From: Bimuria novae-zelandiae CBS 107.79
Lineage: Eukaryota; Ascomycota; Dothideomycetes; Pleosporales; Didymosphaeriaceae
NCBI GenBank assembly: GCA_010015655.1
Contig: ML976658.1
Span: 139,787 to 203,786 of the forward strand
Direction of reading: 5' to 3'
Length of the DNA stretch: 64,000 bases
The position numbers and the translations under genes are program-made. The notes beneath the pieces were generated by a model. The model saw nothing but the letters and a program-made list of their open reading frames with translations, did not search any database and was not told the origin of the DNA. Positions 22,484 through 35,699 of the stretch are shown here, piece after piece. Position 1 is the first letter of the stretch; each line of letters starts with the position of its first letter.

Positions 22484-24012
22484 ATGGTCAATCGCTCAGA
22501 TGTCCACTACTTCGGTGCGGGGCCTGCACCCCTCCCCACCAACGTCCTCGAGAAGGCATCCCAGGTGCTGCTGAACTACAGGGACAAAGGCATTGGCCTC
22601 TGCGAAATCTCCCACCGCTCGCCCGAAGCGAACGAAATATTGGCCGAGGCGAAGCAGGCGCTAACCGACCTGCTCGAGATTCCCGACGACTATGACATCC
22701 TCTTCCTGCAGAGCGGCGGCAGCGGCGAGTTCAGCGCCACTGTGTACAACCTGGTGGCCATCTGGGTTGAGAAGAAGCGCGCAAAGATAGCCGCAGAGGT
22801 CGGTGACGACCGAGAGGAGGTCCTCAAGCGGCTGCGCAAGGTCGTAGACGAGGAGCTGAAGCTTGACTACCTGGTCACCGGCTCGTGGTCGCTCAAGGCT
22901 TCGCAGGAAGCTGCCCGTTTGATCGGCGCGCAACACGTCAACGTCGCGACGGATGCGCGTAAGGCTAACAACGGCAAGTTTGGCGTGATCCCGCCTGAAG
23001 ATCAGTGGAGCCTCACGCCGCGCACGTCGGGTGGCGGTCCTGCCCTGGTGTACTTCTGCGACAACGAGACGGTTGATGGCATCGAGTTCCCTGCCTTCCC
23101 CAGCAGCCTCGAAGGCGATGATGCTCCGCTGGTATGCGCCGACATGTCCTCTAACTTCATCTCGCGCAAGGTCGACGTGCGAAAATATGCCGTCATCTTC
23201 GGCGGTGCTCAGAAGAACATCGGCAACACGGGTATTACCATCGTAATACTGCGCAAGTCCCTGCTTCCGCCTCACTCCACGCCTGCCTCACCCGACCTTC
23301 TCAGGCAGCTGAATCTCTCTGTGGGTCCTATTGTACTGGATTATCCCACCATTGCGAAGAACAATTCACTATACAACACCCTGCCCATCTTCGACGTGTG
23401 GGTCGCGGGCCAGGTCATGTCAGGCCTCGTCAATACGTATGGCACCAAACGCATTGGGGGTCAACAGGAAGTATCCGATGAGAAGGCCCATCTAATTTAC
23501 AACACGCTTGACAAATACTCGGATGTGTATCGGGTCGTGCCGGACAAATCAGTTCGCAGTCGGATGAACATCTGCTTCAGGGTCCACGGCGGAGACGCTG
23601 GCAAAGAGAAGGCGTTCCTGGCGGGTGCTGAGAAGCAAGGATTGCTCGGTCTCAAAGGTCACCGCAGTGTGGGCGGTATTCGAGCAAGCAATTGTAAGTG
23701 AAGCTATATTGTCCCCGTTATTGCCACTTCAACTTCGGTATGAGAGCATGCGAAGAAAAGTACAGGTATTTGTCTATGCGAGGCATGCGCCCAGACGGAT
23801 TGGGCGAGGGACACGTCAATACGGTATAGCCTACCTGATCCAGACGTCGATCTTAAGATTGGCCCAGGGCGGTCTGCCATGGCATAGCAACCATGACATC
23901 TTGCGCATACGAATGACTAGAGAACTAACGATTCCGCGCCACAGACAATGCCGTGTCGCTAGAGGGCACAGAGAAGCTGGTGGCCTACCTCGAAGAATTC
24001 GCAAAGTCATGA
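22484..24012 (+). CDS. SER1: Phosphoserine aminotransferase (serine biosynthesis)
   Basis: A PLP enzyme that turns 3-phosphohydroxypyruvate and glutamate into phosphoserine, the second step of the phosphorylated serine pathway, in the cytosol. Two exons, 22484-23693 and 23945-24012, separated by a 251-bp intron (gtaagt to cacag), give 425 residues. Motifs: FGAGPAPLPTNVLEKA at the N-terminus, SHRSPEANEIL, LQSGGSGEFSA (phosphate cup), DMSSNFISRKVDV, and the PLP lysine at residue 244 in FGGAQKNIG. Ending the last exon at EEFAKS is required: reading through the intron stops at once, and the joined tail NAVSLEGTEKLVAYLEEF is the conserved C-terminus. Intact. Confidence 0.96.
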
Positions 24013-26015
24013 AGGTGAACACGATGCGCATGTGGACGCGACGGCGCGTTGCGGCTAGATACGAACGGCCAGTTTACGCGTCACAGCACCACATGGTGGT
24101 GTACAGTACACCTCAAAAGGCCTCAATCAATTCAACATGATACCCTCGCTACCAGGGAACTGTGGACAGTTCATCCGTGTTTTAACCCATGTTGCTTTCT
24201 GCCAACCTCGATCTTTACCCACTACAGTCACTCCAAACTGCAGATTTACGCAGGCTTTAATGCATTTGATATTGGCTGTTTACGCGGTTGCATGTGCTAC
24301 CAGCATCTCTGCTATCATAGAAGCCAGTGACTGTGTTCTGGAAGATATCCTCGCGTGGCCGTCTACAATGCGTCCGACCGAAGAGGCTGAGAGGCGAAGT
24401 GGGATCATGATTCCCGAAAAGGGTCTTTTGTGAGACGTGGGACGAACCAAGCTTTCCTCCAAGTGCCGCCATCCGCTAGACACATGAACTCCGGCTTAGC
24501 AGACGTGTTATTATGACCATGCCCAGAACACTGAAGCGATGGCGCTCTGCGTTTGATTGGAATGCACAACAGCGATGCTCCAAAAGGGTGGCACACGGTC
24601 ACAATGACGCCGAATATAATGTGATGAAGACGAAAAGCAAGGCAACTGCAAATTCTTCTCTTACCACCAGGGCGCTTCTGGGGTTTTGCATCCTCGAGGT
24701 TCGAGCACAAGAGGATACGAACTGCCCCTGCGGAGATCACGCTCGCGCGTGCTCTTTAACCAATCGAAATATTGGGCGTGACCTTTTATGCCTGTACAGG
24801 CTAATATTACGGTTTCTTATCCTCATGCATCCCCGGTTCGAGGTGCTCCTTAGCATGCGTCGCATTGACATGGTGTTTCGCCCATACTGCAAGCGAGGAG
24901 CTGGAACACACCTAAATCCAACAACGTCACAACCTCATCCCAAGGAGATGGTGGACGGGGAAGTCACGGGGGAGAGAAATGGCTTCGAACAGCTCCATTC
25001 TGAATTCAATGTTCAAGATTCACGTAGACAGTGACGAAGAGGGAAGGAATTGTGAAGGGAAATGTATGTTGGTTAGGTACAAACTGTAGGGCACTAGGAC
25101 GCGCCGCATTGACAGGTCGCGTTTCGCAAATCCCGGAAGCGAGAGGCTAACACCTACAACGTCACAACCTCACTCCAAGCTCTCCTCCACACCACAACGG
25201 GCCACGACACGACTCGCCGAGCCTCTGGTCTCTCAAAGCGCCGGAGAAGAGTACCAAGACTCTAAATATGGAGTTACATGCAGAAACGAAACGATTGCGA
25301 TGTGAGAACGCGCCAGCAGCCTCGACAGGCAGTCGCGCTGGAGTGAAGCGCCAGCAACTTGATGAGAGATTCACAGACAGATGCGTACATGTAACAGGCC
25401 GACCTGAGCTCGCGTGAAGATCTACCTCAATGGCTGGCTAGCTTGAAGGGCACACTTTCCGAGTACAGCCAATCTCCACAGTGTGCGTCCTGTGGCTGGT
25501 TGCAAGACTCCAGTGCAGTGGTCCCCGAACGGGTCTCACTGCTCCCGCCGCCTAGGTATCCTGGGGCACACGGGTTGCATGATGTTGAAACCCACATCGT
25601 GCTAGCGTGCGTGGATACAACCTCTCATAAGTCCAGATTTGGAGGGCGCCAATGCTCCCACATAGCGCAGCGGAATGACAGACGCCTCAGGATCGCTGTC
25701 TCGAAACCCCGCGCTACTGGTCCAAGTCCAGGTTTCCACAAATACTGTTTGACGTCTCATCGCTCACTCCTGCCTCCACGCCTTCATGCCTACGCTCTTT
25801 ACCCTTCTTTTCTCACTGCTGGCAGGTTCAGGGACAACTTACGACTGGCGTTGAACAAGTTACGATCTCTTGTTCATCAGTGGTCGGTTATTGCACTTGC
25901 CTCCATGAATACCTGAACGTTTTTCCTTCCTTTTAGCCGCTGCTGGTTTCCAGCGAGACGAATATCTACCTTTTTGTATCTTTCTCCAGTCTGCTGCGAG
26001 CGAAGAGCTGGAAAA
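24013..26015. other. Intergenic region, 2 kb, no gene seen
   Basis: Several open frames occur on both strands, up to 173 codons (24513-25034 plus), but none has a recognisable motif, coherent codon use or splice structure. A phrase caacgtcacaacctc occurs twice, near 24920 and 25153, followed by similar bases (atcccaag, actccaag), a small dispersed direct repeat. The pyrimidine-rich end at about 25730-26015 is probably the leader of the next gene. Confidence 0.45.
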
Positions 26016-28324
26016 ATGGAAGGATGGGGCCTCCTACATCCGCATCTCGACGTGCGGTCGCACTTCAACATGACGCTAAATAGCTCGTCGGTTCTCACGA
26101 ACCCTTGGGCGAGCCAGAACGAAACCCGCACGTTGATTGGGAGCCTCAAGCTTGCTCAGGTCCAGACGCTGCGCACGATGCATCTGACCTTGGGCGCTTT
26201 CAGTCTGGGATTGGCACTGTTGACGGTCCATCGGATAATTTCGGACGCGAAAAGGGCAGCTGCGCTACATGTGCCCTTGAAGAAACAGTAGGTGGTGGCA
26301 CTGCATCGCTCACAGGTGGAATACTGACAGTCGACAGACGGTTCAGCGCCCTCCGGAACGTTCACCCTGCAGAGACATTCCCACTCGTACTAGCTTGCGG
26401 TGCGGTATTACAACAAGTGATTTTTGTAGCAGTGCAGAGCACTTCTCTCAATAGTGTTTTATCAAACTCATGTAGAGGACTGGCTATGATCACGCTACCA
26501 GGTACGCATATGCCACTCTTTATCCCCTGGCTCAACTAATTGCCGCCAGCGATCTTCCTCCTGGGTATTATAACTTTAGTCTTTGGTATCGATATGGCAA
26601 TACGAGCACTCAAGGCCGAACGATTCGCTCCGAAGGGAAAATGGACTACAACAATCTGCGTTGGAGCCATTTCGTTCCTGACACTGATGACCTGGATGCC
26701 AACGGTTGCCTGGCCGATGTATAACACCTGTTTCGGGAGTCTGATCTGGTTCCCGATGCGCTACGAACTTCTCATGCTAGTTCTTCTCATCCTCCTAATC
26801 AGCACTCTCCTAATACTCGCGGCTATCATCAGCATCCAGCTCATGCGGACTTCGGATGTTGACCCAAATCAGCGAATTGCAGCTTCGCGGATGTGCTACT
26901 ACCTCATTGTGGGGGCTTTCTTATACGTACGTTACAGGGCACGACTGATCTTACTGATAACGGACTAACTGAGCCTGCAGACGTTTGTCTTGCCAGTAGA
27001 GATACAGGCTCACCGACTAGACTTCAACAGCACCTATGCTACGTCTAGAATTGCCGAAGTCGCTCTTTTCACCTCCGGAATCGTCCTCGCTTTCTTTCAT
27101 CTCTTTCTCCGTGTGAACGCCACGCGCCTCGTCATTAAGCCCATGAACGAGATGAGTTCGCAATCTAAGCAGAAGCGCCCCAAGCTCCGACTGTGGGGTG
27201 TTAGCGATCTGGAGATGAACATCAGCGGCCCATTGGCATTGCAAGGCGGGCGCCGTCCGGAAAGTAGACAAGGTCTTATCGACGTTGGCCCGGAGAAGAA
27301 TCGATTCGACTTCGAACAAGGCTACTTCGACCGTCCTCAACGCCCGTTAACTCCTGTTTCTGTTCGATCCCAAGGTCCGATTGACCCCACGAAGTGGCCG
27401 CTTCCACCGGATCCAGTTCAGACTGGAATCTTCGCGGAGCCAAACGACGGAACCACTGGCCTACACAGACAGAACAAGTCGAACTATTCCCTTTTCCCGA
27501 CACGTGCCGAAGACGTCCCACGACTACCTGCTACCATCTACTACCCTTCAAAGGCGGGAGAAAGGGATGTGAAGTTCTCCATGCTTGCATTGCGCCGCCA
27601 ATCTCGCCAAAATTCCTTTACCGACGGCAAATCTGTCACCGACGTCGGAGAAGCCTTCCATTTCATCGCAAAACCACCGCCACTGTTTTCCAATCGACAC
27701 AACCGAATGCAGAGCACCGACAGCAGCGCAACAGTCCAAATCGGCCTCCGCTTTTCCCTCGCGCCAGCAACCCTCGCGGCCGCAACCTTCACAAAGGCCG
27801 AACGCGAAGGCCCACCGCCCGTCCCACGTCTACACCGTGAGGAGAGCGATGAGAGCGTCGAAACTCTCGGCCTCCCCATCCAGGCTCCTTCCACCAGGAC
27901 GACATCTTCCGACGATCTCGAAGGTGAAACCCTCCAAGCAGTGGCCTTTCCCGCCCCTCCAAAACCAACCTACTCCTCCGACAAGCCCAGTCCGGCACCG
28001 AACGCAGAAACCCTTACCCCAGCAACATACCTCAAAGACCAGCGCGAGAAGCTTCTTCCTCAAACTCCACGTTCTGCTGTGCCCGGTCCACCGCCCACAG
28101 TGCAGCCGCCTGCACCACAACTGCCTCCTCCTAGCGTGAGTGGATTGAGAATGAACCCCATCTCGCCCGCTTCAACTCTCTCTCCTACGTCGCCTGCGAC
28201 ACCGAGCATCCAGTCTAGTCGAGGCGGATCGCTGAGGAATGCGACAAGCCTGAGTCCCACCGCGCGGATACCGCTAGGTGCAGGTACTATGGCGAGGACT
28301 CCACCAGCAAACGGCTGGATATGA
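26016..28324 (+). CDS. Seven-helix membrane protein with long Pro/Ser-rich cytosolic tail
   Basis: Four exons (26016-26287, 26338-26501, 26550-26926, 26981-28324), all GT-AG and phase-consistent, give 718 residues. The first 300 residues have an N-terminal part with N-glycosylation sites (NMTLN, NSSS, NETR) and about seven hydrophobic helices, among them LGAFSLGLALLTV, FPLVLACGAVLQQVIFVAV, LLGIITLVFGI, VGAISFLTLMTW, YELLMLVLLILLISTLLIL, YYLIVGAFLYTFVL and VALFTSGIVLAFFHLFL. The remaining 400 residues are polar, disordered and rich in Pro, Ser and Arg (PGPPPTVQPPAPQLPPPSVS), a likely docking and phosphorylation tail. Topology resembles fungal GPCR-like proteins, but no named class is recognised. 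Intact; intron positions are consistent with hydrophobic-segment boundaries. Confidence 0.8.
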
Positions 28325-29406
28325 ACACCACACGCACACACCACCTCCTCTCCTTGTCCTCTCTTACTTGCACCACGGGAGTCTTGGGATAGATCGGCAC
28401 CGGGCCGGCGCACCCGACGCCGTTGTACTACTAGTTCGTTTGAAAGTCCTTTACCCAGGCCACACAGCCCCCGAGCCCCACGTCTGGGCATGGCAGGCGC
28501 TTGGCACAAGGGGTCCACCCTGGGGTGATCTGCGGCGTTCGGAGGTTTCATCTTTGTCCTACACTGTTACACAACCCTTACAGGCACCACGGCCTTCCGT
28601 ACCCCACAAACCGTTCCGCGCGCGCACGTACCGTTGTCCTGCTTCGCGGCTGGCTTGGTGCCTTTCCTTTCTCTGTTCATGTCACTTGTTGAAGTTATGT
28701 CCTTATGCCCCCCGCCCGGCGCGCTACCCCGTTGTCTGTCTCTCTTGCATGCACTTTTAGCTTCTTTTACCGTCTCGCTCATCCCGTTTGTGTGTATGTG
28801 TGGAGTGGTGCATCCATTTGCCGCTATTTTAATATTTTGGGGAGGAGGAGTGTGGGTGGGCGTTTGAGGAAGACACTGTGTGCCTTTTAGATAGAGGTGT
28901 GCGCTGGAGGTTGAGAAGGATGGGAGAGGAGGGAGTGAGTGGTGTATGTATCATACTATCAGCATGCTAGGCCGTGCTACCTGTCACTTGAATGCAGATG
29001 TTGAGTGAGATGAAGAACTTGAGCTTTGGCGTCTTGATGTGGGAGTAACTCGTTCAGTCGGCCCGTGGGAGATACACCGTCTTACAGTTCACGAACACGC
29101 CCTCCCTTTCTCAAATCCGCTTCCAACAAAACTCCTACCTGCACAGCTCCATACTGCTCACACACCAGCCTCCTTACCCCCAGCTCTCCAGATGCTCTGA
29201 CACCATCTTTCCGCCACATCGATACCCCGTCCCATCTCATCAGCATCCCCACAGTCATTCATTCGATATAATAGCTACCCAACTATACACCTCAAAGCCC
29301 GGCACAGCCCCCATCCCTTCATCTACGCTCACCGCACCACGTATCGCACGAAAAGGGTGGTTTGTGCAGCGAGTCGTTAGGAACCTAGGCCGCGGGGAGG
29401 AGAAAG
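28325..29406. other. Intergenic region up to the hAT insertion
   Basis: Pyrimidine-rich 3' flank of the seven-helix protein gene. No gene recognised. It was originally continuous with 38146 onwards, the far side of the hAT insertion. Confidence 0.5.
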
Positions 29407-30599
29407 GTGGGGTGCATAGTTATTAACAATTAACCTAATCTTAAGTATTACTATAGTCACGTGTACGTACTGTGCTAAAAAGTAGTTACCCTATTACCTA
29501 TTATTACTACACTTAAAATACACTAATTATATTTAGTATAATAGTTAGAAATATAAGTCTAAGGAGATTTCTTTGCTAAATTATTTAAAAATAGATACTA
29601 AGTTAGAGAGATTAGAGACGTTGGAGGCTAAAGAGGAAGTAAAACTTTAAGTAGAAAAAGAGCTCGCTCATCCAGCGCTCCTACGTACTTGTCTGGCATG
29701 AGAGAAAATAGCGCGTTTACGTAATTAGCGTAAGAAGTTATATTAAAAGGAATAAGAGTTATTTAATTATAGTATATTTATAATAGATAAGCTAAAGGCC
29801 TTAAAGGCTCGTAAGGAGCTTACTTAGGTAATAGTATTAATTAACCTTGATACTACTTTAGGTGCTAAAGTAATTAATTAGTTTATAATTTAATTAAAAC
29901 TTTCTTTTCTGCTGCGTAATAGTGCGCTAATATTATTAGATTCTTTTTTAGTAGTTTTATAAGTAGTCCTATAGTTCCTAAGTATTCTTACTATATATAT
30001 AACCTTTCTATTTAATAAGATACGTGCGTGGCTAATTAGTGTATTATAGTATTTATTTTACTTTAAATTTATTTTCTTCCATAGGTTAGTAATAAAAGGT
30101 TATCTCTACTAGTGTCTCGGGGTCTGCAGGTTTTAATTAGTTAATATAAAATACTAAGTGTATCTTTGCATCTAGTAGTAGTTCTAATTGGTAGTTAACT
30201 AGTAATACTTATTTAGAAATAAAAAATAGTTTAATCTTAACATAGTTTAGTTTCTTATATTTCTTTTTGTAGATTAAAATTCTTCATAACCAGATATGCT
30301 TTACCCTCTTTTTTTAGCTAAGGTGCAATTTTTTTTATTTTTAGTTTATATAGAAAATGCTTTGCTATTAAGCTTTCTTAACATTCTTTTAGAGTTATTC
30401 GTGTGTCATTTTTATAGTTTCTGCTATATTAATCGCGTCTTTTGTCCTAATTACTGTAGGAAATGCTTAATTAAAGTAATATAGGTGTCTTTTAAAGTTT
30501 ACCTAAAATAGTGTGTATTCTATTACTTCTAATACTTTATTATTGTATATTAATTATTCTATAAGTAATAAGGAAATCTAATTATTTTTCTAATTCTTG

Positions 30600-33500
30600 T
30601 AATAAATGCGTAGGTATGTTTTAATCGTCTAATTTATACGTTCTGTTTGTCCGTTTGTCTATAGATAATATACTATTAATAATTTCCGTTTTATTCTAAT
30701 AAGTACTATAAGCGTTATCTAGTAGTTTAAGGTAAAGAGCTTATTTCTATCGCTAATAATTATTTTTAAAATGTCATGGTATTATATAAGTTAGTCTAGT
30801 ATAAGAAATGCGAATTCCTTAGCTATAGTTGTTTTCTAGCAAGGTATTAATTCTACGTATTTAGTAAATTAACAAACGATTGCTAATATAGCATCGTATC
30901 TTATTCTATTTAATAGGTCTTTTAACTTAGGTAGCCTAGTTATAAAGTCTATAGCGATGTCTTTCTATAGTGCCGTAGGTATTTAGATTACTTATATCTC
31001 TCTATACTTAAGGTATGTAGCGTACTTGTTCTGCTAGCAGCTTGTATATTTTTAAATATATTTTATAATTACTTCTTTTATTCCTCTAAATAAGTAGTTC
31101 CTTTAGATAAGTTCTATCGTTTTTCTAACTCCTAGGCGTCCGTATACCGGGTTATCGTGGTATTATTATATAATCTTAGTCTATAAATACTTAGGTACTT
31201 CTCGTGTGATAATAAGGAGTTAATTAAGTACTACTATAAGTTCTAATAATCCTTTATTATTTCGTTATAGAATAGTAAAGTATATCTTAATTTTATCTCC
31301 TACTAAGTCTCTGCGCCTACTTAAGGCGTCTACTTATCTATTTTCTTTACCTAGCGTATTTATAATCTTTGCCTATCTTACCTAACGTGGTGTCAGTTCT
31401 TTTATAGTTATAAACTTTAAAAGATTCTTATAATCTATAAAGATTATACGTTCTAAATAGCTATATATATAAATTCCTTAATACTTAAGTACTTTTATAA
31501 TCGTATAGAGTTCTTTATTATATATATTATATTATAATTTCGCATTATTTAGTTTGCGTAAGTAGTAGGCTATTAGATACCAATATCTATTCTAGAATTA
31601 TTTTACACATGCTCCTATAGCGCGGTCGCTAGCGTTAGTTTTAAATCGTAGAGGTTTATTGTCTCTAAGTGCACTAGTGTAGGTGGAATAATATACATAG
31701 TTTTTAAAAGTTAAAATAACGTTCTACACTTTACTATTTATATAAAAGGTGTATCTTTCTTCGTGAGGTTAGTAAAAGGTATCGTAATTTTAGAGTACTT
31801 CTTAATAAATTATCTATTAAATCTATAAAATTCTAATTTTTTTTTAAATATCTTTAGCCTTTTCTACTCTTAGCTAGTTCTTTACGTATTTAATTATTTC
31901 TAGACTTACTTATATTCCTTTTAGGCTAACGATGTATCCCAGAAATTCTAGTTTCTATATATAGAATTTAAATTTCTTTAGCATGATTTGTAGGTATGGT
32001 TAATCTAGTACTTGAAGTACTATTTATACGTGTGGTACGTGATCTAATTCGTTTTCAGAAAAAACAAAAATATTATCTATATAAGCAATAATAAATATAT
32101 ATAAATAATTACGTAAGACATTATTAATAAGAGCTTAAAATATTACTAGTGCATTAGTAAGTCTAAAATGTATAATTAGATATTTAAAGAGTTTATAGCG
32201 TATTTTAAATACTATCTTCTACTTATTACCTTCCTTAATTTATATAAGGTAGTATCTATCTTATAGATCTATTATCGTAAAGATGTTTACTCTTGTGAGT
32301 TAGTCTTAGAGTTCTAAGATATTTAGTAGTAAGTATTAATTCTTAATTATTATGTTATTAAGTTTCTTATAGTTTATATAGGACTGTGGTTATCTGTCCT
32401 TTTTTAGTATAAATATAAATAGGTTTGCTACTAGTAACTTTCAAGGTCTAATATATCCTTTTGCGAGGTTTATCTTAATAAATTCTTTTTCTTACTAATG
32501 CTCCTTTTTAGTTTTATTATATAATAGTTTAAAGGATAGCGTCTTCCCTTCTTCTAGGTTAATTGCATAATTTTAAAGTTAATATTCTAGAAAGTTAGCT
32601 TTTCCTTCTCTCTTAGTGAACATATGATTCCATGCTCGATAGCATTCTAGAATTCTATAGAGTGTGTCATCCATCTTCTTGCGCTCCGTAACCTAGTAGT
32701 TCCTACTAGCGTCTACTAAGGTGATTTCGTGTTTATTAACTTCTAATCGCGAGAGTAAGGTGTTTATAGCTCTTTTATCTATTATTATGCTCTATTAATA
32801 CGCAGGTTTAGCTTATAATATATATTTATAGCGTTGAAAGAATAGCATTATCTTTTTTTAATTAATTATAAGGTTGTACTTCCTTAACTAGGGTAGTTTT
32901 AAAATTATATCGTAATTAGCTTCTTTAATAATATTAAGGATAATTAATTCCTAGTATCTATAGCTCTTAAGGGTTATTTTTACTTTATGTTTAATCTTTG
33001 CTTTAGCAGGCATTATTATTCTATTTATAATATAAATAGTATAGGGTATAGCCTTTTTGCGTTTATAGAGTCCTACTCTATTAAGTGCGTTTTACAACAT
33101 ATAGTTCTCCTGTGCTCCTAAGTCTAGTATAGCTATTATTTATATTTCTTTAAGCTATACTAGTAGCTTAATTAATACCTAATTATTAGTAATTTTTAAT
33201 TCTTTAAAGGCGTTCTCTCCCCTAAGTCTAGGTTTTGTGACGGCCAAGTACACTGGCAGGTCACATGATTCCACGCCTAAACGCAACTGCCTCCCATACC
33301 TAGGGCGACTACCTGCGCAGATGGGGTCCGAAGGGCTATTCCGTGCCGAACGGCAGCGCACAAAAGCACTGCTAGCCTATGTACCTATAGTCTCCTCATC
33401 TTAGTGTAGCTGAAATAGAGCCAACTTACCTCATCTACTCTTTCGATGCAGGAGTCCGCGCTCGTCCTCACAGGTTTGAAAAAGACACTTCCTTAATCAG

Positions 33501-34600
33501 TATTTCTATAGATCTTAGTATTCCATCTTTATTCTATAGATATTTATTATATTTTTTTATAAATAAATTACTTTACTAAACTCTCTTCCCTCTACGTTAT
33601 CCTAACGTACTAGTTCTCTATAGTAGTTCCTTAGTCTTAATCCGTATAGTGCTTTATCCTACTTATATTCTTTATAGTCTAGTTGGAGGCATGTTTGCCA
33701 TTCTATTAATATATAATTTCTATTAATTAATATTAATAGTACGTTATTTGTGGCTTTATTTAGATACGAGAAGTATTTAGTTTCGCGTTTATTTTAAAGG
33801 TGTACGTTATATATTATAATTAGGCAATTAAACTATTCCTATAAGTATTATTATTTTTATTTTAAAAAATATCTTTCTCACTATCCTGCGTAATGTGTAG
33901 TATAATAGTCGTATGTGTAGTATCTCTATTAAAGGGTACTATAATTAGGGTTTTAGTAGTCTATGTAGTATTTTAGTTTATAATTATTATTTTTTATAAT
34001 ATATATCTTGCGTAAGTCCTAATATTTATATCTATAGTCTATAAATTCTCGCGCGGCCTTGCTAATTAGGTTAGTTTATTTTAGTAGATACGTAATATGT
34101 TTAGTTTTTATTATTAAGTATCCGAAGTCTCCTTCTCTAGGTTATTATATTTCTAGAAAATTAAAAATATTTTGTTATTTAGCTTCTTCTAGAGATTGTC
34201 TTATATTTAGGTGTAGTATAAGAGATTATTATATTATCTTATTTTTTCCTACACCTTTATTATTAGTATCCTCGTATACACGAAGGTCTAGTAATTCTAA
34301 TTATTCTTAGTCTTTATCTAGGATATTAGATTATATAATAGTAGATATTACTTGCCATTCTTCGTTGTTTAAATCGTTATTAATAGTTAGTATATTTAAC
34401 TATCTAATAACCTTGTTCTTAGATCTCTAATTTTTAGTAATGTGTCTTAGTTTTCTATATATATAAAGCAGGTACGTGTCTTAGTCCTTAGCGGTTAAGT
34501 TCTATTTGAGAGTTATATATAGTTATTAGTTAGCTTTTAAGGGCCTAGGACCTTCCCTAGTTCCTTTTCTAAGTTATTAAACTAGATTTCTTTTATTAAC
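30600..34600 (-). mobile_element. Gypsy (Ty3-type) retrotransposon relic nested in the hAT element
   Basis: On the minus strand, reverse transcriptase is readable at about 32300-32040: FTIIDL, IKEGNK, FKIRYKLFKYLIIHFRLTNA, LVIFQALINNVLRNYLYIFI, YIDNIFVFS, the last being the YxDD box with Asp changed to Asn. Integrase is readable at about 30790-30610: KIIISDRNKLFT, IKRKL, and TNGQTERIN where the family has QTDGQTERxNQ. Order (RT on the right, integrase on the left) fits gypsy. Stops are TAA/TAG. Long terminal repeats and exact ends could not be found in this AT-rich sequence, so the coordinates mark the recognisable part only. Confidence 0.8.
33236..33472. repeat. Solo LTR, 237 bp, target duplication GGTTT
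   Basis: Starts tgtgacggccaagtacactg and ends cgctcgtcctcaca, so the termini are inverted (TGTGA/TCACA). The 5-bp duplication GGTTT is perfect at 33231-33235 and 33473-33477. GC-normal in the middle of a RIP-mutated gypsy element. A 60-codon minus-strand frame across it has no support. Confidence 0.9.
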
Positions 34601-35699
34601 TAGTAACTATAAAAGTCGCGTTATTATCGTCGCGGTGCTTTTAATAGTGCCCTATAGACTACAGGTGCTAGCCTACTAAAGCTAGCGTTCCTTAGATTTC
34701 TGCGAAATTCTTCTTATAGCGTAAACTATTCTCTATTAATCCTAATTAATTCCTTATATAGTTTATTAAAGGTTTTAACTTTTATACTACTATATAGGGG
34801 GTTCCTCTTATACCTTATATTTAAGTCCTTACTTATATATAGTCTTAAGGGATTCTTCTTTTTACTTAAGTTATATAGCATACTTATAGAATTTTGCTAC
34901 GTATTTAGCTGTAGATTATTATTACTTAATTATCTAAATAGCTTATTTAGCTATAGTGGTTTGCTAGTAATTCTAAATAGTTATTTAAGGCACTTTTTAA
35001 AGTTAGAATAGTCCTTAATAATATTAACTACGTTAGTATAGCTATTTATATAGTTCTCGTCCTCGTCCTCGTGAACCCTGTCTATCAATTTAACTAGATA
35101 TAGTTAGATGTATTCTTTAGCTACTCATATATATTACTGCGAAGATAACCTTCTTTTCGTTTATCAGCTTATCGTTTTAGTTAATGAAGTATAGTTCTAG
35201 TTATAGTAGTTATATATTAAAAAGTTTATAATAATTATTATATAAATTATGTTTATACACCATATTTTTATTATTTTTTATTAGTTAAACGCTAGTGCTA
35301 TTAAAAGCTATAAAAGAGGTAAAGGTCCTTATAGTACTTATATTAAGGATGTTTAAAATGTTAAGCCCTTTAGGATAGCTAGTCCTAAAGGAGACTAGGG
35401 TTAGTTCTTAAGTAAGAGTACTAATAAGATAAAAAAACTATTACTAGTAGCTTATGCGTATTAATAAGGTTATTAGTATTAAAGATAGTGCGCGATTATA
35501 AGCAAATTAACTAAAGCTAGAGTATAATTTAAATAATAGATTAATAACTTAAATTAAATATAAGTATAGAAGGGCAATACTTAGCGTTCCTATATATATA
35601 ACTAATCCTATAAATTTTAATAGTCCTAAGAGTCCTAAAATCCTAAGTACTAAAATACTTCTAAAACGTCTAATACTTCTAGCACGCGTAACTCGTCAC

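Noticed and set aside
22661..23275. 204-codon minus-strand open frame
   Set aside because: It is antisense to the conserved SER1 coding sequence and shows no domain.
24513..25034. 173-codon plus-strand open frame
   Set aside because: No motif, no splice partners, composition like the surrounding intergenic DNA.
27541..28551. Several long open frames on both strands over the tail of the seven-helix gene
   Set aside because: They are shadows of a GC-rich, Pro/Ser-rich coding exon.
33179..33361. 60-codon minus-strand open frame
   Set aside because: It lies across the solo LTR bounded by GGTTT and is only open because that LTR escaped RIP.
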